The notes beneath the pieces are model-generated. The model was not told the DNA's origin. It saw only the letters and a list, made by a program, of their open reading frames with translations, and made no database searches. Made by a program: the position numbers and the translations under genes. Positions 1 through 7,818 of a stretch of 14,399 nt of DNA are shown in pieces. This DNA comes from Flavobacteriaceae bacterium. GTDB taxonomy: Bacteria; Bacteroidota; Bacteroidia; Flavobacteriales; Flavobacteriaceae. The stretch's first letter is position 1; every line of letters starts with the position of its first letter. The stretch is taken from NCBI GenBank assembly GCA_002693605.1, contig NZQO01000112.1:1-14399 (forward strand), given 5' to 3'.

Positions 1-1859
1 AGAGCCCGAGCCACGGTCCTGCAACTATCGAGACCAACCCAGCCGACCCTATTGCCTCTCCTTTGGGGTGGCATGACGTAGATGGCGTACCCGGTGCCGA
101 GTACACCATAACACGCGGAAATAACGTATATGCGCAGGAAGATAGAGATGACAATAACGGTACGGGCGCCTCTCCCGATGGCGGTGTAAACTTGGTTTTC
201 GATTTCGAATATAATTTTAACACCAACCCTGCCAATATGGTAGATGCTGTTACGGTAAACCTTTTCTATTGGAACAACATCATGCACGATGTTTGGTACC
301 AATACGGTTTTGACGAAGCCAGCGGGAACTTCCAGGAAAACAACTACGGTAACGGCGCGTTGGGAAGCGACTCGGTAAATGCCGACGCCCAGGACGGTGG
401 TGGAACCAACAACGCGAACTTTAGTACTCCGCCAGATGGTTTCAACCCAAGAATGCAAATGTACCTTTGGTCGGCTTCCGGTCCTGCCGGGAAACCATTT
501 ACCGTAAACAACGGTCCGTTGGCGGGCGAGTACACCGCCGTTCCTGCAACCTTTGGTAGCCCTCTGCCCGAAACTCCAATTACCGAGGACCTAGTATTGG
601 TTGAGGATAGCGACGTAGGTATTTCGACCGATCCTAACGATGCTTGCGATCCTATCCTAAACGGGGTAGACCTAACCGGTAAAATTGCCGTTATTCGTCG
701 TGGCGAGTGTGAATTCGGATTTAAGGTACTTAGCGCAGAAAACGCCGGAGCCATTGCAGTTATCATGGTTAACAATGTGGCCTCCGCTCCAATTGCAATG
801 GGTCCTGGAGATAACGGCGGAAGCGTTACAATTCCTTCGGTAATGGTAACACAGGCCGATGGTGAGGCTATTATTGCCGCTCTTGAGAACAATGAGACTA
901 TTAACGGTTCCTTATTCGAAACCGGACCTTACGCGATCGATGGTGACCTGGACAACGGCATTATCGCCCACGAATACGGACACGGAATCTCGAACCGTCT
1001 TACAGGCGGACCAAATAATACCAACTGTCTTGGCAATGCCGAGCAAATGGGCGAGGGCTGGAGCGATTGGTTTGGCCTAATGCTTACTATGGAACCTGGC
1101 GATTTGCCCGAGGACAGAAGAGGTATTGGTACCTATGCCACTGGCCAACCCACCACCGGAACCGGTATTAGAAACGCGCCTTACAGCACAGATTTTGGCA
1201 TCAACGGATTTACCTATGCCGACACCAACAGTGGTGCTATTTCCCAACCGCACGGAATTGGATTTGTATGGGCCACCATGCTGTGGGACCTTACCTGGGC
1301 ACTGATTGATGAGTACGGATTCGACGAGGATGTTTATTACGGAACCGGCGGAAACAACATCGCAATGCAACTGGTAATAGACGGTATCAAGCTACAAAAC
1401 TGTAGCCCCGGATTTGTGGATGGAAGAGACGCTATCTTGATGGCCGATGAACTTAACAACAATGGAGCTAACAAATGTTTGATCTGGAAGGTCTTCGCAG
1501 ATCGCGGACTAGGGTTTAGCGCCTCTCAGGGAAGTTCATTCAACCGTACTGACCAATCGGAAGCATTCGATCTTCCGCAGGAATGTGAATTCTTAGGAAC
1601 TGGCGATGCCGGAAGCTTGGAAGAGAAACTTGTAATTTATCCAAACCCGAGCAACGGAATCATCAACATTGATACCCGCACTGCATTGGGTGACGCACAG
1701 ATTGCAATCTACGACTTGAACGGAAGAGAAGTACTTACCACCCAAGTGGAGTTGAACAATACCGCTTCGGTAAATGCCTCTAACCTATCGCAAGGGGTGT
1801 ACCTAATGAAGATTGAAGCTGAAAACTATACACATACTGCTAAGTTGATTATCAACTAA
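1..1859 (+). CDS. Secreted M36 (fungalysin-type) zinc metallopeptidase with PA insert and T9SS sorting domain, 5' partial
   Basis: This is the C-terminal part of an extracellular metallopeptidase. The frame is open from base 3, and the residues before the first possible start (TTG at 63) read SPSHGPATIETNPADPIASP. They run straight into the family-typical LGWHDVDG, so the gene begins outside the window and the TTG is not the real start. The zinc site is HEYGH at 969-983, with the third ligand in the GEGWSDW segment (Glu codon 1053-1055), as known for M36 peptidases. A protease-associated (PA) domain, recognisable by GKIAVIRRGECEFGFK and the following Ala/Gly-rich strand, is inserted at about 576-917, before the HEYGH helix. 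The last 75 or so residues, from LVIYPNPSNG at about 1629, form a T9SS type A sorting domain ending AKLIIN. It should therefore cross the outer membrane through the type IX system and be released or surface-anchored. A nutritional, protein-degrading role is inferred. Signal peptide and propeptide are not in view. Confidence 0.93.
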   Translation, partial: SPSHGPATIETNPADPIASPLGWHDVDGVPGAEYTITRGNNVYAQEDRDDNNGTGASPDGGVNLVFDFEYNFNTNPANMVDAVTVNLFYWNNIMHDVWYQYGFDEASGNFQENNYGNGALGSDSVNADAQDGGGTNNANFSTPPDGFNPRMQMYLWSASGPAGKPFTVNNGPLAGEYTAVPATFGSPLPETPITEDLVLVEDSDVGISTDPNDACDPILNGVDLTGKIAVIRRGECEFGFKVLSAENAGAIAVIMVNNVASAPIAMGPGDNGGSVTIPSVMVTQADGEAIIAALENNETINGSLFETGPYAIDGDLDNGIIAHEYGHGISNRLTGGPNNTNCLGNAEQMGEGWSDWFGLMLTMEPGDLPEDRRGIGTYATGQPTTGTGIRNAPYSTDFGINGFTYADTNSGAISQPHGIGFVWATMLWDLTWALIDEYGFDEDVYYGTGGNNIAMQLVIDGIKLQNCSPGFVDGRDAILMADELNNNGANKCLIWKVFADRGLGFSASQGSSFNRTDQSEAFDLPQECEFLGTGDAGSLEEKLVIYPNPSNGIINIDTRTALGDAQIAIYDLNGREVLTTQVELNNTASVNASNLSQGVYLMKIEAENYTHTAKLIIN

Positions 1860-1882
1860 GTTTAGTATTAAGTAGAATTGAG

Positions 1883-1914
1883 AAGGGGTTGCCAATGGCA
1901 ACCCCTTTTTTTTT
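1883..1914 (+). terminator. Intrinsic terminator after the M36 peptidase gene
   Basis: A perfect 11-bp stem (1883-1893 with 1897-1907, AAGGGGTTGCC) closes a three-base loop. It is followed directly by nine T residues (1906-1914). It sits 23 bp after the peptidase stop and touches the dxs stop codon at 1913-1915, so it lies between two convergent genes. On the minus strand the same hairpin follows dxs but lacks a good T tract, so it should work best for the plus-strand transcript. Confidence 0.9.
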
Positions 1915-3682
1915 AAAGATATTTCAGAATAGTTTGCCGTATCCTCTCAGTGGAGATTCCGGCCAGGTCCTGAAGCTGGTCGACCGTTCCGTGCTCCATA
2001 AATTCGTCTGGCACGCCCATAACCTCAATGGTGTTAGTATAGCCGTGCTTGGCAGCGAATGCTGTTACAGTAGTTCCCAAACCGCCTACCACGGTGCCTT
2101 CCTCCAGGGTAATTACCGTTTGGCAGGTCTTGAAAACGCGATGCAACAGCGCTTCATCTATAGGTTTCAGAAATCGCATATCATACAGGCCAATTGTTCC
2201 GTCAAAATCGAGTTCGGCTAGGGCCTTTTCGGCATTTTTGTAGATGGTGCCAAGCGTTAGAACCGCAATCCTGTTTCCTTCCCGAAGCGTAACTGCCTTT
2301 CCTATCTCTATTTCAGAGAAGGGAATTTCCCACGTTTCCACCGTGCCCCGACCCCTTGGGTAGCGTATGGCTATGGGAAGGTTTAGTCCCAACTGTGCCG
2401 TGTAAAGGATATTCCGAAGCTCAAGTACATCGCGTGGCGAAAAGATGATGAGATTGGGAACGCAGTTCAAGTACGCCAAATCAAAAACTCCGTGATGGGT
2501 CGCACCGTCTTCCCCCACGAGCCCAGCACGATCAAGGCAAAAGATAACCGGTAGACTTTGCAGGCACACATCGTGTATAATCTGATCATACGCCCGTTGC
2601 AGAAATGTAGAATAAATAGCGCAAAAAACGTGTAAACCTTGGGTGGCCATTCCGGCGGCGAGCGTAACGGCGTGCTGTTCGGCAATACCTACGTCGAACG
2701 CCCGTTCGGGAAAGCGCTTCATCATATACTTAAGGGAGCTTCCGGTAGGCATGGCCGGTGTTATGCCAATGATATTGGGGTTAGTCTCGGCCAGTGTCAC
2801 AAGTGTCTTGCCAAATACATCTTGGTATTTTGGCGGTAGATTGGTTTCCGAAGAAGGTGCCAAGTCGCCAGTCTCAGCATCGAATTTGCCGGGTGCGTGG
2901 TACCGTACCTGATCGGTTTCGGCTTGTTTCAATCCTTTTCCCTTCGTTGTAATCACGTGTAGCAATTTAGGGCCATCCAGATTCTTGAGGCGTTTCAGTT
3001 CCCGTATCAAGGTGGGTAGATCGTGCCCATCTATAGGTCCGGTGTAGGCAAAATTAAGGGCCTCGAACACGGTGTGGGTATCGGGAGCCCCCGCTAGGGT
3101 AGCTTTGGTGAGATATTCCTTTAGGGCACCTACACTAGGGTCGATCCCTATGGCATTATCGTTTAAAATGACCAACAGGTTTGTATTGGTAACCCCAGCA
3201 TGGTTCAGGGCCTCGAAGGCCATTCCACTGGCGATGGAGGCGTCGCCCACAACGGCAATGTGCTGTCTTGATACATTATTTTGCAACCGGGCAGCTATGG
3301 CCATTCCCAATGCGGCAGAGATTGCCGTGCTACTGTGGCCCGTTCCGAAGGTGTCGTACACGCTTTCTTCGCGCTTCGGAAATCCGCTAATACCGCCCAA
3401 TTGCCTATTGGTATGAAAAATCTCCCTGCGGCCCGTAATAATCTTATGCCCGTACGCCTGATGGCCGACGTCCCACACCAATAAATCGCTTGGGGTATCG
3501 AACACGTAGTGTAGCGCGAGCGTGAGTTCGGTCACCCCGAGACTTGCCCCGAGATGCCCTTCCTTTACGGCTACCACATTTATGATAAATTCGCGTAGCT
3601 CTGCCGCTATCCGAGGTAATTCGGACTCCGGAATTTTCCGAAGATCGGCTGGGGTTTGTATGGTATTCAAGAGAGATTTCAC
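1913..3682 (-). CDS. dxs: 1-deoxy-D-xylulose-5-phosphate synthase
   Basis: DXS condenses pyruvate and glyceraldehyde-3-phosphate using thiamine diphosphate and Mg2+. This is the first step of the MEP route to isoprenoids and also feeds thiamine and pyridoxal synthesis; the enzyme is cytosolic. Visible signatures are VKEGHLGASLG, WDVGHQAYGHKI, FGTGHSSTAIS, the cofactor segment with NDNAIGIDPSVGAL, the catalytic-Glu region DVGIAEQHAVTLAAG, and DRAGLVGEDGATHHG. I place the start at GTG 3682, giving 589 residues. The frame extends upstream to an ATG at 3721, but those 13 residues (MRYHSICFLTFAP) do not look like DXS, whereas VKSLLNTIQTPADLRKIPESE does. A TAnnTTTG promoter element also lies inside the would-be extension. 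About 590 residues is shorter than the roughly 620 of the E. coli enzyme. The usual GDG of the thiamine diphosphate motif reads GDA here (codons 3247-3239). The gene stands alone, divergent from the nitrilase gene. Confidence 0.96.
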   Translation of the reverse strand: MKSLLNTIQTPADLRKIPESELPRIAAELREFIINVVAVKEGHLGASLGVTELTLALHYVFDTPSDLLVWDVGHQAYGHKIITGRREIFHTNRQLGGISGFPKREESVYDTFGTGHSSTAISAALGMAIAARLQNNVSRQHIAVVGDASIASGMAFEALNHAGVTNTNLLVILNDNAIGIDPSVGALKEYLTKATLAGAPDTHTVFEALNFAYTGPIDGHDLPTLIRELKRLKNLDGPKLLHVITTKGKGLKQAETDQVRYHAPGKFDAETGDLAPSSETNLPPKYQDVFGKTLVTLAETNPNIIGITPAMPTGSSLKYMMKRFPERAFDVGIAEQHAVTLAAGMATQGLHVFCAIYSTFLQRAYDQIIHDVCLQSLPVIFCLDRAGLVGEDGATHHGVFDLAYLNCVPNLIIFSPRDVLELRNILYTAQLGLNLPIAIRYPRGRGTVETWEIPFSEIEIGKAVTLREGNRIAVLTLGTIYKNAEKALAELDFDGTIGLYDMRFLKPIDEALLHRVFKTCQTVITLEEGTVVGGLGTTVTAFAAKHGYTNTIEVMGVPDEFMEHGTVDQLQDLAGISTERIRQTILKYL

Positions 3683-3687
3683 AGGGG

Positions 3688-3695
3688 CAAAGGTA
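3688..3695 (-). promoter_or_regulatory. Bacteroidota-type -7 element of dxs
   Basis: On the minus strand the bases read TACCTTTG, an exact match to TAnnTTTG, the -7 element of the principal sigma factor in Bacteroidota. A TTG that could act as the -33 element lies 23 bp upstream (3719-3721), slightly wide spacing. Only five bases separate the element from the GTG start, so the transcript would begin at or next to the start codon, giving a leaderless or nearly leaderless mRNA. This supports GTG 3682 over ATG 3721. Confidence 0.65.
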
Positions 3696-3737
3696 AGAAA
3701 GCAGATGCTATGGTAGCGCAAGCTAGGTACTATTTCG

Positions 3738-3745
3738 TAACTTTG
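3738..3745 (+). promoter_or_regulatory. Bacteroidota-type -7 element of the nitrilase gene
   Basis: TAACTTTG matches TAnnTTTG exactly and lies 23 bp before the GTG start at 3769. The expected transcription start near 3751-3752 leaves a leader of about 17 bases. I see no good TTG at the -33 position, so the element is judged mainly on the -7 match and its placement. It is back-to-back with the dxs element at 3688-3695. Confidence 0.6.
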
Positions 3746-3768
3746 GAAGAACCTAAAGAACCGATTGC

Positions 3769-4551
3769 GTGATAAAAGAGACCCTTACAGTATCCTTGAT
3801 ACAGACCGAACTTCATTGGGAAAATCCCGAGGCGAACCGACGCCATTTTGCCGATAAAATTGACGAAATTACAGAGCATACCGACCTAATTGTCTTGCCC
3901 GAAATGTTCACTACCGGGTTCTCGATGAACGCAAAGGCGCTCGCCGAGCCCACCCAGGGCACCACGTTACAATGGATGCAGGTACTAGCCAAAAAGAGGA
4001 ACGTGGCCATAACCGGAAGCGTAATCGTTACCGAGGGCGGGCACTATTATAACCGGTTGTTTTTCGTATTTCCAGACGGGAGCCATGAAATCTATGACAA
4101 AAAGCACACCTTCACCCTGGCAGGAGAGCATAAGGTCTACAGTGCGGGTACCAAGCGCCTAACCTTACAGTACCTGGGGTGGAACATTTGCCCACTCGTG
4201 TGCTATGACCTTCGTTTTCCCGTTTGGGCACGAAATACGGACGATTACGATGTGCTGCTCTATGTGGCCAATTGGCCAGAGAAGCGGGTTGCAGCCTGGG
4301 ATGCGCTACTCAAGGCGCGCGCCATCGAGAACATGTGCTACTGCATTGGAGTGAACCGAATAGGGAACGATGGCAACGGCCATCCATATGTGGGCCATTC
4401 GGCCGTGTATGATGTGTTGGGACATTCCTTGGCGGGGGCGGCCATGGAAGGCGATAAAACGAGTACGTTTGTGCTAGACCGCGCGCACATTACCGATCTT
4501 CGGGAACAGCTTCGGTTTCTGATGGATCGCGATTCCTTTCAGTTAACCTAA
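3769..4551 (+). CDS. Nitrilase-family amidohydrolase, probable omega-amidase (YafV/Nit2-like)
   Basis: A 260-residue carbon-nitrogen hydrolase with the complete Glu-Lys-Cys triad: E45 in LPEMFTTGFSMNA, K111 in YDKKHTF, and nucleophile C145 in VCYDLRFPVWAR. The LRFPVW context and the short length resemble the YafV/omega-amidase branch, whose members hydrolyse alpha-ketoglutaramate and related omega-amides to the 2-oxo acid and ammonia. No signal peptide is seen, so it should be cytosolic. The substrate is inferred from family likeness; another small amide is possible. The start is GTG at 3769, chosen because the product begins with the beta-strand segment TLTVSLIQTELHWENPEANR expected at the family N-terminus and because it follows a TAnnTTTG element. 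The last 62 bp overlap the 3' end of the convergent lipoprotein gene. The C-terminus (FLMDRDSFQLT) looks normal for this branch. Confidence 0.9.
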   Translation: MIKETLTVSLIQTELHWENPEANRRHFADKIDEITEHTDLIVLPEMFTTGFSMNAKALAEPTQGTTLQWMQVLAKKRNVAITGSVIVTEGGHYYNRLFFVFPDGSHEIYDKKHTFTLAGEHKVYSAGTKRLTLQYLGWNICPLVCYDLRFPVWARNTDDYDVLLYVANWPEKRVAAWDALLKARAIENMCYCIGVNRIGNDGNGHPYVGHSAVYDVLGHSLAGAAMEGDKTSTFVLDRAHITDLREQLRFLMDRDSFQLT

Positions 4552-6142
4552 ACGTTTCGTTCAAGTCCCAGTTAGCCCGTACTTCAAGGGGCGCGGGATA
4601 GTAAATGATTTCTTCCGGTTGCCGTCCCTCCAAGTACCAGCCGGTATCCCATCGCGCATTTTCATTGGTATCGAAGATAACGCGCACATAGTATTGCGCT
4701 GGAGTCAGGTATTCGAATAAAATCGGCTTATTTTCAGAAAGCACCCGTTGGGCTATCAAGTTGAATTTGGTATCGACCAGCTGCACTATTACGGGAAATG
4801 CCGCTATGTTAGATAACGAGAGGCGCAGCGTGCCGTAGTCGGCAAGTGCCCTGGTTTGCACTCGATACTGAAGCGTATCGTTCGTTGCTCCGAAAAAGTC
4901 TATAAGTGCGCCGGGAAGCAACGACACATTGTATGCCTGGGACGGTTCTTTTTGAAACGCGATTCGCACTTGGTTGAATTTCTCGCGCAAGGTCGCGCGA
5001 AAAGGTACGCTCACCGAATCGCCCCGAATAACCGTAATATTCGATTCATTTACCGAAGTAAGCGGAATGTTTGCCTGTAGTCGCAACGTATCGGTAGGTA
5101 TCTGCACGCCCGCGTTTACGGCTGAAATTTCCAGCGAATCCCGGTACAGCTCCTTCATCCGCACGGACACGGTATCGCGTAAGTCGCCATTCGCAATAGC
5201 AAGTACTAGCGAATCGGCAACGACATTGGGCTTGAACCAATAATGGAGTGTATCCTTAGTCGCCTCGCGATAGCTAGTGTGCCGGAAATCGGGGGGAACA
5301 TCGCTCAGCATTGCCAACGTAAGGTTTTCCGCATCGCCCTCGTAACCTAGTGCGATATGTTGCTTGCCCGCCAATCTGGGGTTGCCTGGCTTAAAAGAAG
5401 ATGTTTCCTTGAACAGATTCAGCGTATAGGTGCTGTCCGTTGGAAGGGTAATGCTTGAATTCGCAAACGCAATTTTATCGGTTTTTGGTTGAAAGGTATA
5501 ATTTTTTGCTTCATCCTTTAGTGCTACGAGCAAGTAGGTGCCAGCTTTCAGGTTGGTAAACTGAAAGGTGTCGGCATCGTCCTTTACCCGTGTAACATAG
5601 GTTGGTTTCTGGGTGTAGACCATCGAGTCGGTCACCCCTTCCGTTATTTCGTACAAGGCTACCGTTGTAGGGTTTTCCGGCCGGGGCCGTTCCACATCGC
5701 GAATACTGCCAGACAGGGTCAAGCTATCAATATAGGGGCCGGTAGAAAACACATACTTATAATCTTCAAACGGAATGCTCTCGTTGTTATCCACAATGCT
5801 ATTTCCGAAGCTAATGGAGTAGGTGGTATTTTCAAGAAGCGTATCCTGAATACTGATCTTAAGTGTCTTGCTAGTACTAAGAGGGGTAATTACAGGAGGG
5901 TACTCCATGGGCGGCGAAATGAGCAGGTTTTTTTGGAGCTCCTCCAACTTTATGTACTCATTGAACACGATGCGTATTTCATTAGCATCAAAATTGGTGC
6001 TGAAATTTTCGGGAACGGTGCGCACTATGTTTGGGGCAATGGTGTCCTTGGCCCCGCCCGAGGGACTTCCTTTCTTGGCGCACTGGGTACTAACTGCTAT
6101 AAGCAGGAGCAGGGCCACGAAATATGGAAGTCGTTGTTTCAC
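4490..6142 (-). CDS. SbsA Ig-like domain lipoprotein
   Basis: A 550-residue predicted lipoprotein. The N-terminus has a short basic start, a hydrophobic stretch (residues 8-17), and a lipobox-like STQC with the acylated Cys at 21, followed by AKKGSPSGGAKD. Residues of about 35-135 (PNIVRTVPENFSTNFDANEI, IRIVFNEYI, ISPPM, YSISFGNSIVDNNE) fit the bacterial Ig-like SbsA/Big_5 domain found in a widespread Bacteroidota lipoprotein. The rest is beta-rich: ALYEITEG and AGTYLLVALKDEAKNY resemble carboxypeptidase-regulatory or SpaA-like strands, and a late segment (ALADYGTLRLSLSNI to DTNENARWDTG) carries an Asp-rich turn. The molecular function is not known to me; a structural or binding role in the envelope is inferred. 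The start follows comF by 23 bp, so the two are probably one operon. The last 20 codons run antisense into the nitrilase gene, and the tail after NWDLNETFRL is unusually charged and looks like an extension. Confidence 0.85.
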   Translation of the reverse strand: MKQRLPYFVALLLLIAVSTQCAKKGSPSGGAKDTIAPNIVRTVPENFSTNFDANEIRIVFNEYIKLEELQKNLLISPPMEYPPVITPLSTSKTLKISIQDTLLENTTYSISFGNSIVDNNESIPFEDYKYVFSTGPYIDSLTLSGSIRDVERPRPENPTTVALYEITEGVTDSMVYTQKPTYVTRVKDDADTFQFTNLKAGTYLLVALKDEAKNYTFQPKTDKIAFANSSITLPTDSTYTLNLFKETSSFKPGNPRLAGKQHIALGYEGDAENLTLAMLSDVPPDFRHTSYREATKDTLHYWFKPNVVADSLVLAIANGDLRDTVSVRMKELYRDSLEISAVNAGVQIPTDTLRLQANIPLTSVNESNITVIRGDSVSVPFRATLREKFNQVRIAFQKEPSQAYNVSLLPGALIDFFGATNDTLQYRVQTRALADYGTLRLSLSNIAAFPVIVQLVDTKFNLIAQRVLSENKPILFEYLTPAQYYVRVIFDTNENARWDTGWYLEGRQPEEIIYYPAPLEVRANWDLNETFRLTERNRDPSETEAVPEDR

Positions 6143-6165
6143 GAGCGCAAAAATAGAGAATCTTT

Positions 6166-6828
6166 TTATGCCATTGCCATCGTGGCAACGCTTAGTTTAA
6201 TGTTGGGTGCCGTAAATAACTGCTGTGCGCAACTTTCAATGGTGGCGCCGGTAGTAACGATATCGTCTACAAGAAGGAGGTGCATTCCCGCGATAGTAGC
6301 CGCATCCTTTAACTGGAAGACTGAATCGCGGTCTGAGCGCATCAAGCGGTTCTTGAATACCTGCGAGTTCGATTTCGATACCTTTAACAATATATCGTCG
6401 CGATAGGGCACTTGGAGCGCGGCTGCCAGTTCACGCCCGAATTTTTCTACTTGGTTGTAGCCGCGTTTTCGCAATCGCTGCTTGTGCAACGGCACGGGCA
6501 GTACCATTTCTACTTCCTTGTAACTGGGAGCACTGGCCAGCTCTGCACCCAGCCATGCACCAAGAAAACTTCCAATCTCCTCGCGCCCCTTATATTTGAG
6601 GGAATGCAGGAGCTTCTGCGTAACTCCCTTTTTCTGGAAATAGAGCAAGGCGGTGGCTTGCTCGATGTGAAATCTTCCGTAGAAAATATCCTTCATGGCA
6701 GTACTCCCGCTTATATGGTGGCACGCCAACGGAAGCTGGTGCCTACACTGCGCACAAAGCACCCGCTCTGATGGCATTAAGAGCGTTTGGCAGCCCGAGC
6801 AAACCTTTGGAAACAAAAGGTTTAACAT
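6166..6828 (-). CDS. comF: ComF family protein (phosphoribosyltransferase-like)
   Basis: A 220-residue ComF-type protein. The N-terminus carries a CxxC-x11-CxxC zinc-binding arrangement (C10, C13, C25, C28). The C-terminal half is a type I phosphoribosyltransferase fold with the PRPP-binding loop LLLVDDIVTTGAT at residues 184-196. Between them are the family features FQKKGVTQKLLHSLKYKGRE and PVPLHKQRLRKRGYNQ. In naturally transformable bacteria ComF acts in the cytosol on incoming single-stranded DNA. Many non-competent species keep a homologue, so competence cannot be concluded here. The start ATG at 6828 gives the expected beginning just before the first Cys pair. It is the first gene of a probable two-gene operon with the Ig-like lipoprotein (23-bp gap) and is divergent from the coiled-coil gene. 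I see no clean TAnnTTTG element upstream. Confidence 0.92.
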   Translation of the reverse strand: MLNLLFPKVCSGCQTLLMPSERVLCAQCRHQLPLACHHISGSTAMKDIFYGRFHIEQATALLYFQKKGVTQKLLHSLKYKGREEIGSFLGAWLGAELASAPSYKEVEMVLPVPLHKQRLRKRGYNQVEKFGRELAAALQVPYRDDILLKVSKSNSQVFKNRLMRSDRDSVFQLKDAATIAGMHLLLVDDIVTTGATIESCAQQLFTAPNIKLSVATMAMA

Positions 6829-6879
6829 TTTTTTGTAATTTTTACCATTTCGTAAACGTTTCCTGTCAATTTCCGTGCT

Positions 6880-6887
6880 TACTTTAG
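6880..6887 (+). promoter_or_regulatory. Possible -7 element of the coiled-coil protein gene
   Basis: TACTTTAG differs from the Bacteroidota consensus TAnnTTTG at one base (A for T at the seventh position). It lies 28 bp before the ATG at 6916, which would give a leader of about 20 bases. No convincing -33 TTG is present. It is the best candidate in the 87-bp gap between the divergent comF and this gene. Confidence 0.35.
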
Positions 6888-6915
6888 CACCCTAAACAAT
6901 TTATACTTAACCATT

Positions 6916-7797
6916 ATGACAACCGAGGGAAACAGCACTAAATTTAAGATATTAATAGGTGTTCTATCTGTTCTCTTAATAGCTTTGGCTGTTTATACCG
7001 TCACATTGTACAATGATAGTAAAAATACCGTTACAGGTCTAGAGCAGCAAAAAGAAGAGATTGAAGAGGAATTGGAAGACCTAATCGCCAATTACGATGA
7101 GGTAATACAGGATAACGAACTGAAAGACAAAGAGTTGCTTGCGGCTCGCGAGCGAATTACCATATTGCTAGATTCCGTCAAGGGAGCCGAAGCCAACGTA
7201 GCCTTAATTAGACGTTACAAGGCCGAAATAGACCGGTTGAAGGACGAAAGGCGTATGCTCTTCCGGAGGGCAGATAGTCTCATTGCAGCCAACGAGCGTC
7301 TGGCACTCGAGCGCGACAGTACCAATGTTATGCTAAATGAAACGATCAAGGTGGTCGATTCCGTCAGTGAGGAAAACGTAAATCTTTCCGAAACCGTTCG
7401 AAAAGGATCGATCGTAAACGCCGTCGACCTTCGCGGCGAGGCCGTGATTGTTCGAAACAGTGGGAAGGTAGTCGATACGCGCAGGAGCAGCCGTGCCGAT
7501 AAGGTAAGGGCGTGCTTTACGCTTACGCCCAACCCAATTGCCAAAAGAGGAGACAGGACTCTATACGTACAGGTTATCAACCCGAAAAATAACCTCCTCG
7601 GAAAAAAGGGAATCTTGGAGTTTGAAAACGGCTTGCTGAATTACAGTGAAACCACCAATGTTTTTTACGAAAACGAAGAATTGGACGTGTGTGTTCTCGT
7701 CGACGCCCTGGAGGACGACCTCATAGAGGGCCGCTATATTATAAATGTGTTTGATGGGGCAAAGCAAATAGCCTCCACGACGATGGAACTGAAATAG
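6916..7797 (+). CDS. Membrane-anchored coiled-coil protein of unknown function
   Basis: A 293-residue protein I can describe but not name. A short polar N-terminus with two lysines (K9, K11) precedes one transmembrane helix (about 11-32), without a lipobox or an obvious cleavage site. The bulk is therefore expected in the periplasm as a signal-anchored protein. Residues of about 38-155 are rich in Glu, Lys, Arg and Leu with heptad spacing (LEQQKEEIEEELEDL; IDRLKDERRMLFRRADSLI) and should form a long coiled coil. The remaining 135 residues look like a compact beta domain (ACFTLTPNPIAKRGDRTLYV; GRYIINVFDGAKQIASTTME). I have an impression that similar proteins are common hypotheticals in Flavobacteriia and are sometimes mislabelled as partitioning proteins because of the coiled coil. 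A spacer or scaffold role in the envelope is only a guess. The start is the first ATG and places the helix correctly. A terminator follows at once. Confidence 0.85.
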   Translation: MTTEGNSTKFKILIGVLSVLLIALAVYTVTLYNDSKNTVTGLEQQKEEIEEELEDLIANYDEVIQDNELKDKELLAARERITILLDSVKGAEANVALIRRYKAEIDRLKDERRMLFRRADSLIAANERLALERDSTNVMLNETIKVVDSVSEENVNLSETVRKGSIVNAVDLRGEAVIVRNSGKVVDTRRSSRADKVRACFTLTPNPIAKRGDRTLYVQVINPKNNLLGKKGILEFENGLLNYSETTNVFYENEELDVCVLVDALEDDLIEGRYIINVFDGAKQIASTTMELK

Positions 7798-7818
7798 GAA
7801 ACTTTCAGAAAAAAAGAA

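Noticed and set aside
63..65. TTG as the start codon of the first coding region
   Set aside because: The frame is open back to base 3 and encodes residues typical of M36 peptidases before the TTG, so the gene simply starts outside the window.
344..892. 182-codon minus-strand open frame inside the M36 peptidase gene
   Set aside because: It is antisense to clear PA-domain coding sequence, has no recognisable domain, and comes from codon-bias shadowing.
5933..6406. 157-codon plus-strand open frame across the lipoprotein start and comF end
   Set aside because: It covers two well-supported minus-strand genes in antisense and its product has no coherent features.
6864..6869. TTGACA on the minus strand upstream of comF, resembling a classical -35 box
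   Set aside because: No matching -10 or TAnnTTTG element lies at suitable spacing, and this phylum's main sigma factor does not use TTGACA/TATAAT.
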